Below, in pieces: positions 6,427 to 14,163 of a DNA stretch of 59,966 nt (position 1 is the first letter of the stretch; every line of letters begins with the position of its first letter). A model generated the notes under the pieces. It had not been told where the DNA came from and did no database searches. It saw only the letters and a program-made list of their open reading frames with translations. The stretch covers positions 1-59,966 of the forward strand of contig JBAYHV010000001.1 in NCBI GenBank assembly GCA_041665985.1. The letters run 5' to 3'. Both the position numbers and the translations under genes were made by a program. The stretch is from CAIRYW01 sp041665985. Lineage in GTDB: Bacteria > Patescibacteriota > Minisyncoccia > Phycocordibacterales > CAIRYW01.

Positions 6427-6828
6427 ATGAAAAAACATAAAAATAAAAAAACTTTAAATATTATCGGCTGGGTTATTTTGTCTTTAGTTGTTCTGGCGGT
6501 TGTTTATAGTTTTTATTTTGCAATAGCATCCAGAACTCAAACTAGACCTGGTCTCGTACAATTTGCTCAATGTTTAGCTTCAAAAAACATAACAATGTAT
6601 GGAGCTGTTTGGTGTCCTCATTGCCAAAGGCAAAAAGCTTTGTTTGGAGCTGCTTTTCATTATGTTCCTTATGTTGAATGTCCGGATAACCAAAAACTTT
6701 GCCTTGATAAAGAAGTTACAGGGTATCCAACATGGATCACTTCAGATGGTTTCAAATATGAAGGAGAACAAACTCTTGAAACATTATCAGAACTTACACA
6801 GTGTCAATTACCACCTTCAATAAAATAA
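6427..6828 (+). CDS. Membrane-anchored thioredoxin-like protein (VKOR-partner type)
   Basis: 133 aa: one N-terminal helix (about 11-33), then a thioredoxin-like domain with active-site CPHC at 63-66 in the context MYGAVWCPHCQRQK. That context, with YVEC (Cys85), LC (Cys92) and GYPTW, matches the Trx domain often fused to or paired with vitamin-K-epoxide-reductase homologues that form disulfides in secreted proteins. Here no VKOR domain is fused. The active site faces outward if the helix is a signal anchor. Probable electron partner is the CcdA-like protein at 5106. Preceded by the shared 38-nt leader. Confidence 0.88.
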   Translation: MKKHKNKKTLNIIGWVILSLVVLAVVYSFYFAIASRTQTRPGLVQFAQCLASKNITMYGAVWCPHCQRQKALFGAAFHYVPYVECPDNQKLCLDKEVTGYPTWITSDGFKYEGEQTLETLSELTQCQLPPSIK

Positions 6829-6835
6829 TATATAT

Positions 6836-7807
6836 ATGAATAAAAATATTTTTATAACAAGAAAAATTCCAGAAATTGGAATAAAGATGCTAGTAGAAAA
6901 AGGTTACAATGTTGATATTTATCCAAAAGAAAATCCTCCTACCCAAAAAGAAATTATTAAATATTTAAAGAAGAAACCTTATGATGCTGTAATTAGTCTT
7001 CTAACAGATAAGATCGATTCAAAAATTTTTGATATTGCAAAAAGTGTAAAAATATATGCAAATTATGCTGTTGGTTTTGACAATATTGATACGGAGGAAG
7101 CAAAAAAACGAGGAATTATTGCTACAAACACACCTGGTTCCTTTTCCAATTGTATAGCAGAGCAAACTATGGCCTTTATTTTAGGATTGACCACAAGAAT
7201 GGTTGAAGCCGATGATTTTATGCGAGCTGGAAAATATAAAGGTTGGTCACCGATGAATTTTATGGGCACAGATCTTAAAGGAAAAACTCTTGGACTTATT
7301 GGTGCAGGACATATTGGTGGATTGGTTGCTTGCCAAGCACAAAGAGGTTTTGGAGTAAGAGTAATTTACTACGATGTTGCAAGAAATGAGCAAATTGAAA
7401 AAGAATGTAATGCTGAATTTTTTCCAACAGTTGAAGAGGTTTTAAAACAATCAGATATTGTTAGTTTACATGTTCCATTACTTCCTTCAACAAAACATTT
7501 AATAAATGAGAACAATTTAAAATTAATGAAGCCTTCTAGTTTTTTGATCAATACCTCACGAGGGCCAATTGTTGATGAAGTTGCTTTAGTTAAGGCATTA
7601 CAAAACGGAACTATAAAAGGTGCTGGACTTGATGTTTTTGAATTTGAACCAAAGTTGGCAAAAGGCCTTTCAAAGCTTCCAAATGTTATTCTTACTCCGC
7701 ATATTTCATCAGCCCGCCAAAGTGCACGAAATGAAATGGCTACAATTGCTGCTCAAAATGTAATTGATTTTTTTGAGAACGGAAAGCCTAAAAATCAAGT
7801 TAATTAA
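6836..7807 (+). CDS. D-isomer 2-hydroxyacid dehydrogenase (glyoxylate/hydroxypyruvate reductase-like)
   Basis: 323 aa NAD(P)H-dependent oxidoreductase. Rossmann motif GLIGAGHIGG at 154-162; catalytic triad visible as Arg242 (TSRGPIVDE), Glu271 (DVFEFEP) and His289 (LTPHISSA). YAVGFDNID near 77-85 is typical of the glycerate dehydrogenase/glyoxylate reductase branch. Only 7 nt separate it from the thioredoxin gene and 6 nt from gpmA, so the three probably form one transcript under the shared leader. The substrate cannot be fixed from sequence; hydroxypyruvate or glyoxylate is likely. Confidence 0.9.
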   Translation: MNKNIFITRKIPEIGIKMLVEKGYNVDIYPKENPPTQKEIIKYLKKKPYDAVISLLTDKIDSKIFDIAKSVKIYANYAVGFDNIDTEEAKKRGIIATNTPGSFSNCIAEQTMAFILGLTTRMVEADDFMRAGKYKGWSPMNFMGTDLKGKTLGLIGAGHIGGLVACQAQRGFGVRVIYYDVARNEQIEKECNAEFFPTVEEVLKQSDIVSLHVPLLPSTKHLINENNLKLMKPSSFLINTSRGPIVDEVALVKALQNGTIKGAGLDVFEFEPKLAKGLSKLPNVILTPHISSARQSARNEMATIAAQNVIDFFENGKPKNQVN

Positions 7808-7813
7808 AAACTG

Positions 7814-8473
7814 ATGGCTGAGGAAATAGAAAAAAAAATAAACGGCAAACTTCTTATTGCAAGACATCATGAATCGGAATGGAATAAACTCGGAATCTGG
7901 ACAGGGAGTCGGGATGTTCATTTAACTGAATATGGTTTTAGAAAATCGGTTGAAATGGGAACTTTAATTGAAGGAATAGATATTGATCAAGCTTTTGCTT
8001 CAACTCAAATTCGTTCATACGAAACGCTCCTTGGAATGGAAGAAAAAGCAAATGAACTCGATTTGCCGGTAGAATTTTCATCTGCTTTGAATGAAAGAGA
8101 TTACGGTGATTTTACTGGAAAAAATAAATGGGAAATGAAAGAACAGTTTGGTGATGAGCAGTTTGAATGTATTCGTAGAGATTGGAACTGCCCAATTCCA
8201 AACGGTGAAACTTTGAAAGATGTTTATGAAAGAGTTGTTCCTTATTATAAAGAAAAAATATTACCTTTGGTCCTCCAAGGAAAAAATGTGCTTGTTGTAT
8301 CACACGGAAATGCTATTAGGGCTTTAATGAAATATATTGAAAATATATCTGACGAAGATATTAAAAAAGTTGAAATGATCTTCGGGTGCGTTTTAATGTA
8401 TGATGTTAATGATGAAGGTCTCATGATCACAAAAGAAATTAAATGTGTAGAAACAAACATAATCAACGCATGA
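7814..8473 (+). CDS. gpmA: 2,3-bisphosphoglycerate-dependent phosphoglycerate mutase
   Basis: Interconverts 3- and 2-phosphoglycerate. Histidine-phosphatase fold with the phosphohistidine motif ARHHESEWN (RHG changed to RHH, positions 17-19), WTGSRDVHLTEYG, an ERDYGDFTGKNK block (family usually ERHYG; the His is Asp here) and the second His in VVSHGNAIRALMKY. The RHG-to-RHH change is conservative for the phosphohistidine itself, which is His18. Co-transcribed with the preceding dehydrogenase. Its stop overlaps the ATG of a short frame inside a foldback element. Confidence 0.88.
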   Translation: MAEEIEKKINGKLLIARHHESEWNKLGIWTGSRDVHLTEYGFRKSVEMGTLIEGIDIDQAFASTQIRSYETLLGMEEKANELDLPVEFSSALNERDYGDFTGKNKWEMKEQFGDEQFECIRRDWNCPIPNGETLKDVYERVVPYYKEKILPLVLQGKNVLVVSHGNAIRALMKYIENISDEDIKKVEMIFGCVLMYDVNDEGLMITKEIKCVETNIINA

Positions 8474-8607
8474 ATCCGGTAGTAGAAAAAGGCAAATACC
8501 AATTGATGACACGCTGGGTAAACCAACTAAACATGAACAATTACACATCAGTCGAAATAAGAAATAATCTAAAGAATTGGCAGTCATCATTTGCCTTTTC
8601 TCACTAA
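8470..8607 (+). CDS. Small overlapping reading frame, 45 aa, doubtful
   Basis: ATG overlaps the gpmA TGA (ATGA). The peptide reads MNPVVEKGKYQLMTRWVNQL and continues to SSFAFSH. The overlap favours translational coupling, but both ends of the frame lie in an inverted repeat (8474-8497 and 8588-8611), so the region may instead be a structured 3' UTR. No recognised family. Confidence 0.35.
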   Translation: MNPVVEKGKYQLMTRWVNQLNMNNYTSVEIRNNLKNWQSSFAFSH

Positions 8608-8611
8608 CCGG
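8474..8611. repeat. Foldback element after gpmA
   Basis: The 24-nt left arm starting ATCCGGTAGTAGAAAAAGGC is an imperfect reverse complement of the right arm ending at 8611 (ATCCGGTTAGTGAGAAAAGG on the other strand). Inside, GGCAAAT, GATGAC and CCAATT occur in both arms in different order, allowing alternative pairings. Could be a terminator-like or regulatory 3' structure, or a small insertion. Confidence 0.55.
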
Positions 8612-8617
8612 ATGAAC

Positions 8618-8647
8618 CCCGCACTGAAATTTTAATTCGATTATGTC
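8618..8647. repeat. Inverted partial copy of the shared leader (second copy)
   Basis: Identical over 30 nt to 6330-6359 and able to pair with the end of the leader at 8817-8854. The 170 nt between holds several AT-rich -10-like boxes (TATAAT-like near 8715-8730 and 8770) but no gene. Confidence 0.75.
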
Positions 8648-8816
8648 AGAGGCCAGATTAAGAAATTTATTAGAGTGAAGTTTTTCAAGATTATTGAGAA
8701 AGTAACATTAAATATAATTTGGATATAATCAAAAAGTTAAATCTTTTCTTAAAATAATTTATACTGTCATAATATAGTTTGCAAAGCATAATTTAAAATA
8801 TTACAAAAATGAAAAC

Positions 8817-8854
8817 AGTCGAAAGATTTAACAAATTAAAATTCTAGTGACGGG
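8817..8854 (+). promoter_or_regulatory. Shared 38-nt leader abutting the start codon (copy 2)
   Basis: Identical to 6389-6426 and followed directly by the pyruvate kinase ATG at 8855. Confidence 0.8.
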
Positions 8855-9658
8855 ATGAAAAAATCAAAAGCCCAAATTATCGCAACTATAGGTCCAGCAT
8901 CACATAATTACGAAACTCTTTTAGAAATGGTTAATCACCAAATGGATGCTGTTCGTTTAAATTTTTCATGGGATACATTGGAATATCACCAAATACAAAT
9001 TAGAGTCATAAGAGAAGTTGAAAAAAAACTTGGAGTATCAATTCCTGTAATTATGGATCTACCAGGTCCTCGTATTCAAGGAGAAGAAGCTCATTCGTAC
9101 AACATAATGGCAACCTCTGCTCTTACTCCTAGAGATTTTGAATTAGTTCAATTCGGAGTTGCTCAAGGAGTTGAATATATTTCTGTCTCTTATGTAAGTA
9201 GTGCAAAAGATATTATGCTTTGCCGAGAGATTATTCAAAAATATGGAGGAAAATCAAAAATTATTGCCAAAATCGAGAGACAGATCGCCGTTGATCTAAT
9301 TGATGAGATCATAAAAGTAGCAGATGTAATAATGATTGCCCGTGGAGATCTAGGAAATGAGATCGCTCTTGAGAAAATTCCTTTTGTACAAGCTTCAATT
9401 ATAAAAAAGTGCAAGGAAGCAGGGAAACCTGTGATTGTTGCAACTCAAATGATGACCTCAATGATCGCAAATAAGATCCCAAGCCGTGCTGATGTTTCTG
9501 ATGTTTCTAATGCAATTCTTCAAGGAGCAGATGCCGTAATGCTTTCAGAGGAATCTGCTATCGGAAAATATCCAATAGAAACAGTTGCAATGATGGAGCG
9601 TATTGTTCTTGAAGCCGAAGAACATATGGGTAAGGAATTTACTATCAATCCGCTTTAA
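8855..9658 (+). CDS. pyk: Minimal pyruvate kinase (A domain only)
   Basis: Converts phosphoenolpyruvate and ADP to pyruvate and ATP. The TIM-barrel A domain is well conserved: AVRLNFSW (Arg34), DLPGPRIQ at 68-75, catalytic Lys139 and metal ligand Glu141 in AKIERQ, GDLGNEI with Asp165, ATQMMTSM near 197-203 and ADAVMLSEESAIGKYP. The mobile B domain (normally about 100 aa, between the GPRIQ strand and the next helix) is replaced by about 15 residues, and the C-terminal allosteric domain is absent: 267 aa versus about 470. So the lid closing the active site and effector regulation are missing. Leader is shared with atpB and the thioredoxin gene, implying regulation at expression level. Confidence 0.9.
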   Translation: MKKSKAQIIATIGPASHNYETLLEMVNHQMDAVRLNFSWDTLEYHQIQIRVIREVEKKLGVSIPVIMDLPGPRIQGEEAHSYNIMATSALTPRDFELVQFGVAQGVEYISVSYVSSAKDIMLCREIIQKYGGKSKIIAKIERQIAVDLIDEIIKVADVIMIARGDLGNEIALEKIPFVQASIIKKCKEAGKPVIVATQMMTSMIANKIPSRADVSDVSNAILQGADAVMLSEESAIGKYPIETVAMMERIVLEAEEHMGKEFTINPL

Positions 9659-9676
9659 AAAACTAAAACCACGTCT

Positions 9677-9725
9677 TTGACCTGAGATAAAATGGTAGTA
9701 AAATACTATTTGTTTAATAAGTATT
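9677..9725 (+). promoter_or_regulatory. Promoter and likely ArsR-type operator
   Basis: TTGACC (9677-9682), 16-nt spacer, TAAAAT (9699-9704). The -10 overlaps an inverted repeat, AATACT (9702-9707) and AGTATT (9720-9725), spaced like SmtB/ArsR operators. Fits autoregulation of the metal-responsive pair that follows. Confidence 0.5.
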
Positions 9726-9737
9726 CAAAATAAAGAA

Positions 9738-10043
9738 ATGAAACTAGGACTATCAAAAGAAACATATTTTAGGAATGCTCAAATTTATAAAGTTCTAGGC
9801 AACCCAAAAAGATTAGAGATTCTGAATTTACTGAAGTATGGAGAAATGGGAGTTGAACAAATTTTAAAAATAACAAAAATCTCGAAAGCAAACCTTTCAC
9901 AGCATTTTGGAGTTCTAAAAAAAAGCGGTCTAATAAAAAATAGAAGACAAGGTTTAAATATTTTTTATACGATTGTTAGTCCAAAAATTGTTGATACATG
10001 TAGACTCCTTCAAGACCTCAGAGATAAAAAAATTATTAAATAA
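9738..10043 (+). CDS. ArsR/SmtB-family transcriptional regulator
   Basis: 101 aa winged helix. Typical elements: NPKRLEILNLLKYGEMGVEQI (helices 2-3), recognition helix KANLSQHFGVLKKSGLI (about 54-70) and the wing RRQGLNIFYTI. The ELCVCDL metal site of ArsR/SmtB is replaced by KYGEMGVEQ, so metal sensing cannot be assigned; one Cys remains in the last helix (TCRLLQDL). 30 nt upstream of a heavy-metal P-type ATPase, hence probably its repressor. Confidence 0.88.
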   Translation: MKLGLSKETYFRNAQIYKVLGNPKRLEILNLLKYGEMGVEQILKITKISKANLSQHFGVLKKSGLIKNRRQGLNIFYTIVSPKIVDTCRLLQDLRDKKIIK

Positions 10044-10073
10044 ATTTAACTATTACTTCGCTCATTATTTTAT

Positions 10074-11939
10074 ATGGACCAAAAGAAAAAAATTAATTTC
10101 AAATTTATTGCAGCAATTATCACCTTTGCTGCAATTATTCTTTTTACTATTCTATTTTTTCTTAATCAAAAAGAAACTGCAAGTCTTGTTTTACAAGTTG
10201 TACTTTTTTTGGGACTATTTCCTATTTGGTATGAAATTATTTCTGAGATACTAAAGAAAAAATTTGGTGTAGATTTTATTGCTGGAATTGCTCTTTTGGG
10301 AACTTTTTTATTTGGAGAATATCTAGCAGGAGCAATTATTTTACTTATGTTAATGGGAGGGCAGAGTTTGGAGGCTTACGCCTTTGAGCGTGCTCGAAAA
10401 GACCTATCCAGACTACTTTCCAGAGCACCAGAATTTGCTCATATAAAAAAGGGAAATGAGATCATTGATATTCCAATAGATGAGGTTTTAGTTGATATGA
10501 TCGCCGTTATAAAATCTGGCGAAGTGGTTCCTGTAGATGGTATTGTTGTTTTTGGACAAACCTTGATCGATGAGGCTACTCTTACAGGAGAGCCTATACC
10601 TGTTAGAAAAGATAAAGGATCACTTGTTTATTCTGGAACAGTTAATACGACAGAAACAATTGAAGTTGAAGTTACAAAACCTGCTTCAGAAAGTAAGTAT
10701 GCTCAGATCATTGACCTTGTAAAAGAAGCTGAATCCACACAAGTTCCATTCGTTCGTTTGGCAGATGAATTTAGTCTTTATTTTACCGCTATTACATTTA
10801 TTATTGGATTTGTCACATGGTATTTTACACATGATATTGTCCGTGTAATTGCAGTGCTTGTAGTTGCGACTCCGTGTCCGCTTATTTTGGCAACCCCTAT
10901 TGCCATCATTTCAGGTATTAGTTTGGCATCTGGAAGAGGTATTGTTGTAAAAAATGGCGGAGTTCTCGAAAAGATCGCTAAAGCTAAAACATTTATTTTC
11001 GATAAAACAGGAACAGTTACACTTGGAGCACCAGATGTTGATGAAGTTTTTGCATATTCAAGATCAAAAGAAGAAATTTTAAAAATTGCATCATCTTTAG
11101 ATCAAATGTCTTCGCATGTTTTGGCAAGATCTTTGGTTAATTATGCAAAAAAAACAGGATTAGAATTAGAAATACCTCAAAAATTTAAGGAACAATTTGG
11201 AGATGGAGTTGAAGGGTTATTGCAAAATGCTCAATATTTTTTCGGTAAATTAGATTACATAAAAGAAAAAGTCAAAAACATTCCTGAAGGTATAGATGCA
11301 AAATATGATGTATACAAGGAACAAGGAAAAATAGTTATGTTTCTTTCAGATGTAGAATCTGTTCTAGGTTTTATTGTATTATCAGATCAAGTTAGACCTG
11401 ATTCAAAAGAACTTTTCTTAGAGTTAAAAAAGGATGGTTTTACTAATATTATTATGTTAACAGGAGACCGTAAGAATGTTGCGGAAAAAATTGGCAAGGA
11501 ATTAGGAATTTCAAATATTATCGCGGATTGCAAACCAGAACAAAAATTAGAAATAATAAATAACACATTAAGTAAGGATAGACCGGTCATTATGGTCGGT
11601 GATGGTATAAATGATGCTCCAGCATTAGCTTCGGCAGATGTTGGTATTGCTTTGGGTGCTAATGGTAAAACTGCGGCAAGTGACAGTGCTGATGCTGTTT
11701 TGATAAATCCATCTATTGGAAGCGTTCATGAACTCGTTCATATATCAAGACATACAATGAAGGTAGCTCTTCAAGGAATTTTATTTGGCATCGGTTTAAG
11801 TATTGTTTTTATGATCCTCGGAGGTTTTGGTTGGATAAGTCCGATCTCAGGAGCCTTAATTCAAGAAGGGATCGATGTTTTGGTAATACTTAACGCCTTA
11901 AGAGTCTCAATGGTTCATCCAAGTGTTCTTGTGCAATAA
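10074..11939 (+). CDS. Heavy-metal-translocating P1B-type ATPase (TPC subtype)
   Basis: 621 aa membrane pump. No N-terminal HMA domain: starts with transmembrane helices at once. Actuator motif TGEP at 171-174 (TGES in most), membrane metal site TPCPL at 266-270 instead of CPC or SPC, phosphorylation site DKTGT at 310-314 and hinge GDGINDAPAL near 502-511. The conserved HP dipeptide of the N domain reads HV (348-349, SSHVLARS). TPC pumps form a distinct P1B group with poorly defined metal specificity (nickel and iron have been proposed for P1B-5), so the metal is not assigned. In an operon with the ArsR regulator. Confidence 0.9.
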   Translation: MDQKKKINFKFIAAIITFAAIILFTILFFLNQKETASLVLQVVLFLGLFPIWYEIISEILKKKFGVDFIAGIALLGTFLFGEYLAGAIILLMLMGGQSLEAYAFERARKDLSRLLSRAPEFAHIKKGNEIIDIPIDEVLVDMIAVIKSGEVVPVDGIVVFGQTLIDEATLTGEPIPVRKDKGSLVYSGTVNTTETIEVEVTKPASESKYAQIIDLVKEAESTQVPFVRLADEFSLYFTAITFIIGFVTWYFTHDIVRVIAVLVVATPCPLILATPIAIISGISLASGRGIVVKNGGVLEKIAKAKTFIFDKTGTVTLGAPDVDEVFAYSRSKEEILKIASSLDQMSSHVLARSLVNYAKKTGLELEIPQKFKEQFGDGVEGLLQNAQYFFGKLDYIKEKVKNIPEGIDAKYDVYKEQGKIVMFLSDVESVLGFIVLSDQVRPDSKELFLELKKDGFTNIIMLTGDRKNVAEKIGKELGISNIIADCKPEQKLEIINNTLSKDRPVIMVGDGINDAPALASADVGIALGANGKTAASDSADAVLINPSIGSVHELVHISRHTMKVALQGILFGIGLSIVFMILGGFGWISPISGALIQEGIDVLVILNALRVSMVHPSVLVQ

Positions 11940-11981
11940 TTGAGGTTTTCTATTTAGATATATACAAGATATAATTTAGAA

Positions 11982-12569
11982 ATGGAAATCCTAATTCAAA
12001 ATATAATTGTTTGGTTTGAGGCCTCAAAATATATTCTTCTTTTTGTCGGTGCTTTTTTTGAAGGTCCTGCAGTTATGGTCGGTGCCGGTTTTTTGTATCA
12101 ACAAGGCCAATTCAATTTTTTTCAAATGTATGCATGTCTTGTTTTAGGAGATTTTAGTGCAGATGTATTCTGGTATGTAGTAGGAAGATTTGGAGCAAGA
12201 AAAATTGTCAATCGATATGGAGGTTTTTTTAATATCACACCGGAAATCATTGATAAAGTCGAAGCTCGTTTTAAAGCATATCAAGATCTAATACTTTGGA
12301 TCTCAAAATTAACAATGGGATTTGGGTTTTCTTTAGCTACGCTTCTAACAGCCGGAATGCTAAAAGTTAAATTTCAAAAATATGCTCTTATAAATATAAT
12401 TGGCGGAATAGTTTGGGTTTTCATACTGGTTTGTGTTGGGTACTTTTTCGGTAATGTTTACGAATTAATAGCAGATCAATTTAAGTGGTTGTTCGTGGTT
12501 GGTTTGATCGCCTTTGTTTACTTTGCACTTAAAATAGTTAACAGTTTTTTGGTGAAAGCTAAGATATAG
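11982..12569 (+). CDS. DedA-family membrane protein
   Basis: 195 aa with about five hydrophobic segments. DedA/VTT hallmarks: FVGAFFEGPAVMVGAG near 21-36 (usual E in the membrane re-entrant loop), GDFSADVFWYVVGRFG near 57-72 and the second re-entrant region with KLTMGFGFSLATLLTAGML near 106-124. Family members scramble or flip lipids (undecaprenyl phosphate, phosphatidylethanolamine) and affect envelope homeostasis. The basic Arg of the second motif (R..P) is replaced, so transport activity is less certain. A TATAAT at 11970-11975 ends 6 nt before the ATG: leaderless start. Confidence 0.82.
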   Translation: MEILIQNIIVWFEASKYILLFVGAFFEGPAVMVGAGFLYQQGQFNFFQMYACLVLGDFSADVFWYVVGRFGARKIVNRYGGFFNITPEIIDKVEARFKAYQDLILWISKLTMGFGFSLATLLTAGMLKVKFQKYALINIIGGIVWVFILVCVGYFFGNVYELIADQFKWLFVVGLIAFVYFALKIVNSFLVKAKI

Positions 12570-12586
12570 GATATAGAATCTTACTT

Positions 12587-13309
12587 ATGATCTCAATAAT
12601 AATTCCAACATTAAATGAAGAAAAGATCATAGCCAAAACTCTATCTGAATTAAAAAAAATAACGGTAGTTGATCATGAAATTATAGTGACAGATGGAAAA
12701 AGCACTGACAATACTGTAGTAATTGCAAAAAGATATACTCATAAAGTTGTTGAAAACATTTCTGGAAAAAGACAAACAATTGGTGAAGGAAGAAATATGG
12801 GTGCCAATGTTGCTGTCGGGGAATATTTAGTTTTTATGGATGCGGATGTTGAAATTCCAAACGTCAATGATTTTTTTCTTAAGATAATAGACGACTTTCA
12901 AAAAAATAAAAAATTGGTCGCTATATCTGTTTATTTTAAGGTCTTTAAAGATCAAGCGACACTGGGAGATAAAATGTTTTTTAACACTATAAATGCCGTT
13001 TATTTTGTAATGAATAATATTTTTAGAATAGGAGCCGCAGGTGGAGATTTTCAAATGATAAGAGCAGATGCTTTCAGGAGGGTTGGAGGGTTTGATATTA
13101 GGTTAGCTGCTGGTGAAGATAATGAATTATTTTCCCGTCTTTCTAGAATCGGTAGAACAAGGATAGATTCAGGTCTTTACGTTCTGCACACTTCAAGAAG
13201 AGCTCATTCAACGGGCTGGCTTGTACTTTTAGCTACTTGGTTTGGCAATGCAATGTACGCAAGATTCTTTCATAGGTCCTTTAGTAAAGAATGGAAAGTG
13301 ATAAGATGA
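12587..13309 (+). CDS. Family 2 glycosyltransferase
   Basis: 240 aa GT-A fold. Start MISIIIPTLNEEK, nucleotide-binding TDGKSTDNT near 34-42, DxD-type MDADVE near 83-88, and C-terminal GEDNELFSRL (acceptor-site ED motif). Adds a sugar from a nucleotide donor to a lipid or glycan acceptor; neither partner can be told. One or two hydrophobic stretches near the C-terminus (GWLVLLATWFGNAMY) suggest membrane association. Starts 17 nt after dedA. Confidence 0.88.
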   Translation: MISIIIPTLNEEKIIAKTLSELKKITVVDHEIIVTDGKSTDNTVVIAKRYTHKVVENISGKRQTIGEGRNMGANVAVGEYLVFMDADVEIPNVNDFFLKIIDDFQKNKKLVAISVYFKVFKDQATLGDKMFFNTINAVYFVMNNIFRIGAAGGDFQMIRADAFRRVGGFDIRLAAGEDNELFSRLSRIGRTRIDSGLYVLHTSRRAHSTGWLVLLATWFGNAMYARFFHRSFSKEWKVIR

Positions 13310-13318
13310 CATATATAT

Positions 13319-13345
13319 GTCATTCCCGCGTAGGCGGGAATCTAG
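13319..13345. repeat. REP-like palindrome (CATTCCCGC...GCGGGAATC)
   Basis: TCATTCCCGCGTAGGCGGGAATC forms a 9-bp hairpin. The same type recurs at 24306-24377, 41226-41250 and, degenerate, 50880-50906. Translated, it yields the spurious start FPRRRES, so the next gene must begin downstream. Confidence 0.85.
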
Positions 13346-13367
13346 GGTTTTTAAATTAATAAAAAAA

Positions 13368-14123
13368 ATGGCACAATTACTTAGAACTAGATTTAAAAAG
13401 GAAATAATATCAGAGTTTTTACCATCAAAAAGACCTTCTAATAAGGTTATTATTTTTTGTGATGGAATGCCTGGTTACTCAATGAGGTTTCAGCTTTGTG
13501 ATTTTTTTTCAAAGAAAGGGTACTGGTGTTTTGTTATTAGATATAGAGGAAGCTGGGAAAGTGATGGAGAACTTTTCAAAAAAAGTCCTCACCTAGATGT
13601 ACTAGATCTAATAAATGAACTTCCAAAAGGTTTTATTGATCTGTGGAGTGGAAAAAAATATTCAATAAAAGATCCAAAAGTTATAATATTTGGATCAAGT
13701 TTTGGAGGACCAGCAGCCCTTCTTTCTTCAAAACATCCTAATGTTAAAAAAGTTATAGTTTTCTCTCCAGTTTTAGATTGGAGAACGATGGGAAATACCA
13801 TTGAACCGATTCCTAAGACCAAAAAATTTGTCGAGGTCGCCTTTGGGAATGCCTATAGAATTGAAAAAAATGGTTGGAAAAAAATTGAAAAAGGAGAACT
13901 TTATAATCCTGCAACAGAACTAGAAAAAATTGACGGAAGTAAATGTTTAATAATGCACGCAAAAGACGACAAAGTAGTTTCAATAAAGCCACTTAAGCCT
14001 TTTATAATTAATACAGGAGCAAAGCTTAATCTGGTAAAAACGGGAGGACATTTAGGTATGGCAGTTTTAGAAAAGAGATTTTATAAAAAGTGTATGAACT
14101 TTATTAAAAATCGTCGCGCTTAA
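13368..14123 (+). CDS. Alpha/beta hydrolase (dienelactone hydrolase/peptidase S9-like)
   Basis: 251 aa. Nucleophile elbow GSSFGGPAALL (Ser near residue 111), preceded by the oxyanion segment FCDGMPGYS and strand YRGSWESDGE; candidate acid in MHAKDDKVV and His in TGGHLGMA. The order nucleophile-acid-His matches the alpha/beta hydrolase fold. Substrate unknown. The start is set at 13368 because the longer frame begins inside a REP palindrome. The last codons (NRRA) lie in a GTCGCGC/GCGCGAC hairpin near 14112-14140. Confidence 0.8.
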   Translation: MAQLLRTRFKKEIISEFLPSKRPSNKVIIFCDGMPGYSMRFQLCDFFSKKGYWCFVIRYRGSWESDGELFKKSPHLDVLDLINELPKGFIDLWSGKKYSIKDPKVIIFGSSFGGPAALLSSKHPNVKKVIVFSPVLDWRTMGNTIEPIPKTKKFVEVAFGNAYRIEKNGWKKIEKGELYNPATELEKIDGSKCLIMHAKDDKVVSIKPLKPFIINTGAKLNLVKTGGHLGMAVLEKRFYKKCMNFIKNRRA

Positions 14124-14163
14124 TGGACGATTGCGCGACATAATTTCGCAAAATTAAAATAAC

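Noticed and set aside
13317..13367. N-terminal extension FPRRRESR of the hydrolase
   Set aside because: Encoded by a REP-like palindrome; the ATG at 13368 gives a better start.
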